In this document: positions 20,126 to 20,169 of the stretch, piece by piece
How the letters are laid out: each line of letters begins with the position of its first letter
Numbering within the stretch: the first letter of the stretch is position 1
Source: Chloromonas sp. AAM2
Taxonomy: Eukaryota > Chlorophyta > Chlorophyceae > Chlamydomonadales > Chlamydomonadaceae
Reading direction: 5' to 3'
Length of the DNA: 20,169 nucleotides
NCBI GenBank assembly: GCA_004335635.1
Contig: QAXH01005905.1
Location: forward strand, 6,594-26,762
The notes under the pieces: model-generated
What the model was told of the DNA's origin: nothing
The model's input: the letters and a program-made list of their open reading frames with translations, nothing else
Databases searched by the model: none
Program-made: the position numbers and the translations under genes

Positions 20126-20169
<44 letters not shown>
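16589..20169 (+). CDS. BCD1: Box C/D snoRNA protein 1 (BCD1/ZNHIT6), zf-HIT protein, 3' end outside window
   Basis: BCD1 is a nucleolar assembly factor for box C/D snoRNPs. Exons are 16589-17098, 17996-18077, 19058-19207 and 19583-19722 (294 codons); the C-terminal exon or exons lie beyond the window. Residues 1-135 are an acidic, Ala/Glu/Asp-rich low-complexity region. The zf-HIT finger has Cys141, Cys144, Cys153, Cys156, Cys161, Cys165 and His169, and is completed by Cys175 from exon 2, so it is interrupted by intron 1. The family block then continues with CNGKRDRLGFVPLTEF, SDYRLLEEVARADD (exon 3) and NSTRYD..MSWRVEWVF (exon 4). The start was chosen because no upstream frame joins through the likely 5' UTR acceptor; an upstream in-frame ATG exists. 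Intron 3 begins with GC, not GT. Transcription is divergent from EGY. Confidence 0.92.
17302..17329 (+). repeat. G-quadruplex-capable G run in BCD1 intron 1
   Basis: Four or more runs of three to eight G, separated by one to four bases, lie on the transcribed sense strand. Confidence 0.7.
17441..17527 (+). repeat. 87-bp dispersed repeat, copy in BCD1 intron 1
   Basis: Partner of 13666-13752 (81 of 87 identical after reverse complement). A 15-bp odd palindrome, TGGGCATGATGCCCA, lies just downstream at 17541-17555 and is not part of the shared segment. Confidence 0.9.
17671..17835 (+). repeat. Possible tRNA-derived SINE remnant in BCD1 intron 1
   Basis: GGTTCGATTCC at 17733-17743 is a full match to the Pol III B box. 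A weak A-box-like TGGCGGGAATTCC lies about 53 bp upstream, and a T5 run (about 17829) lies about 90 bp downstream. The T stem does not pair, so this is not a functional tRNA. Confidence 0.25.
18221..18360. repeat. 30-bp hairpin minisatellite, five units
   Basis: CCACAGTTGA starts units at 18221, 18251, 18281, 18311 and 18341, an exact 30-bp period with only a few substitutions. Each of the first four units contains CCACAGT..ACTGTGG, a perfect 7-bp stem with a 10-nt loop. It lies in BCD1 intron 2. There are no spacers, so it is not a CRISPR array. Confidence 0.97.
19208..19582 (+). other. GC-AG intron (BCD1 intron 3)
   Basis: The protein family requires PPG followed by MHRRI. Only exon 3 ending at 19207 with donor CAG|GCAAGT, joined to TGCAG|GT at 19583, keeps phase 1. 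GCAAGT is the classical strong context of a GC donor. The nearby GTTAGT would break the frame. Confidence 0.8.
19459..19493 (+). repeat. Possible copy of the BCD1 exon 4 acceptor and start within intron 3
   Basis: CAGGTATGCA followed by GCATCATCACCA resembles the real exon 4 start (CAGGTATGCA followed by GCATCACCA at 19580). Indels interrupt the match. Confidence 0.4.
19862..19997 (+). repeat. Two copies of BCD1 exon 4 end with intact donors in intron 4
   Basis: The last 27 nt of exon 4 (19696-19722) recur at 19862-19888 and 19971-19997. They are followed by GTGAGA and GTGAGC, against GTGAGA at the real junction. The third copy also resembles the exon upstream of the 27-mer (GGATGAA.AGGTG). 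Differences from the exon are at mixed codon positions. Confidence 0.85.
20127..20169. repeat. (AC)n microsatellite running off the window end
   Basis: A pure AC dinucleotide run to the last base, in BCD1 intron 4 or beyond. Confidence 0.98.

Overview
The window is nuclear DNA of a eukaryotic alga, most likely a chlorophyte green alga. The evidence is: many short exons (54 to 180 bp) between GT-AG introns; a plastid-type EGY site-2 protease with a transit peptide; a formate/nitrite transporter (FNT, the algal NAR1 family); the standard genetic code; TGTAA motifs where 3' ends are expected; and roughly balanced base composition. A Dunaliella- or Chlamydomonas-like genome would fit, but no species is claimed.

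Layout: 1-1961 holds no recognisable gene. An FNT channel gene (7 exons, 433 aa) runs on the minus strand from 5594 to 1962. A repeat-rich spacer of about 2.2 kb (5595-7775) follows. An EGY-type M50 intramembrane protease gene (14 exons, 484 aa) runs on the minus strand from 16023 to 7776. A 565-bp divergent spacer (16024-16588) separates it from BCD1/ZNHIT6, a box C/D snoRNP assembly factor on the plus strand from 16589. BCD1 is cut by the window end after at least four exons. For FNT and EGY all exon phases join to an open frame from ATG to stop; for BCD1 they join as far as the window goes. The three genes have no obvious shared pathway: plastid or membrane anion transport, thylakoid proteolysis and nucleolar snoRNP assembly.

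The unusual feature is the introns. At least six exon 3' ends, usually with the adjoining splice donor, recur as diverged copies, nearly always in the intron just downstream. The last EGY coding exon, with its stop codon, is triplicated at a 68-bp period. In two EGY cases all ten mismatches between real exon and copy fall on third codon positions. An 87-bp element (81 of 87 identical) sits in the same sense relative to transcription in one EGY intron and one BCD1 intron. A 716-bp element with 15-bp terminal inverted repeats lies in EGY intron 10, and a five-unit 30-bp hairpin minisatellite lies in BCD1 intron 2. The exon structures come from reading protein similarity, splice sites and phase by eye; no alignment or RNA evidence was available.
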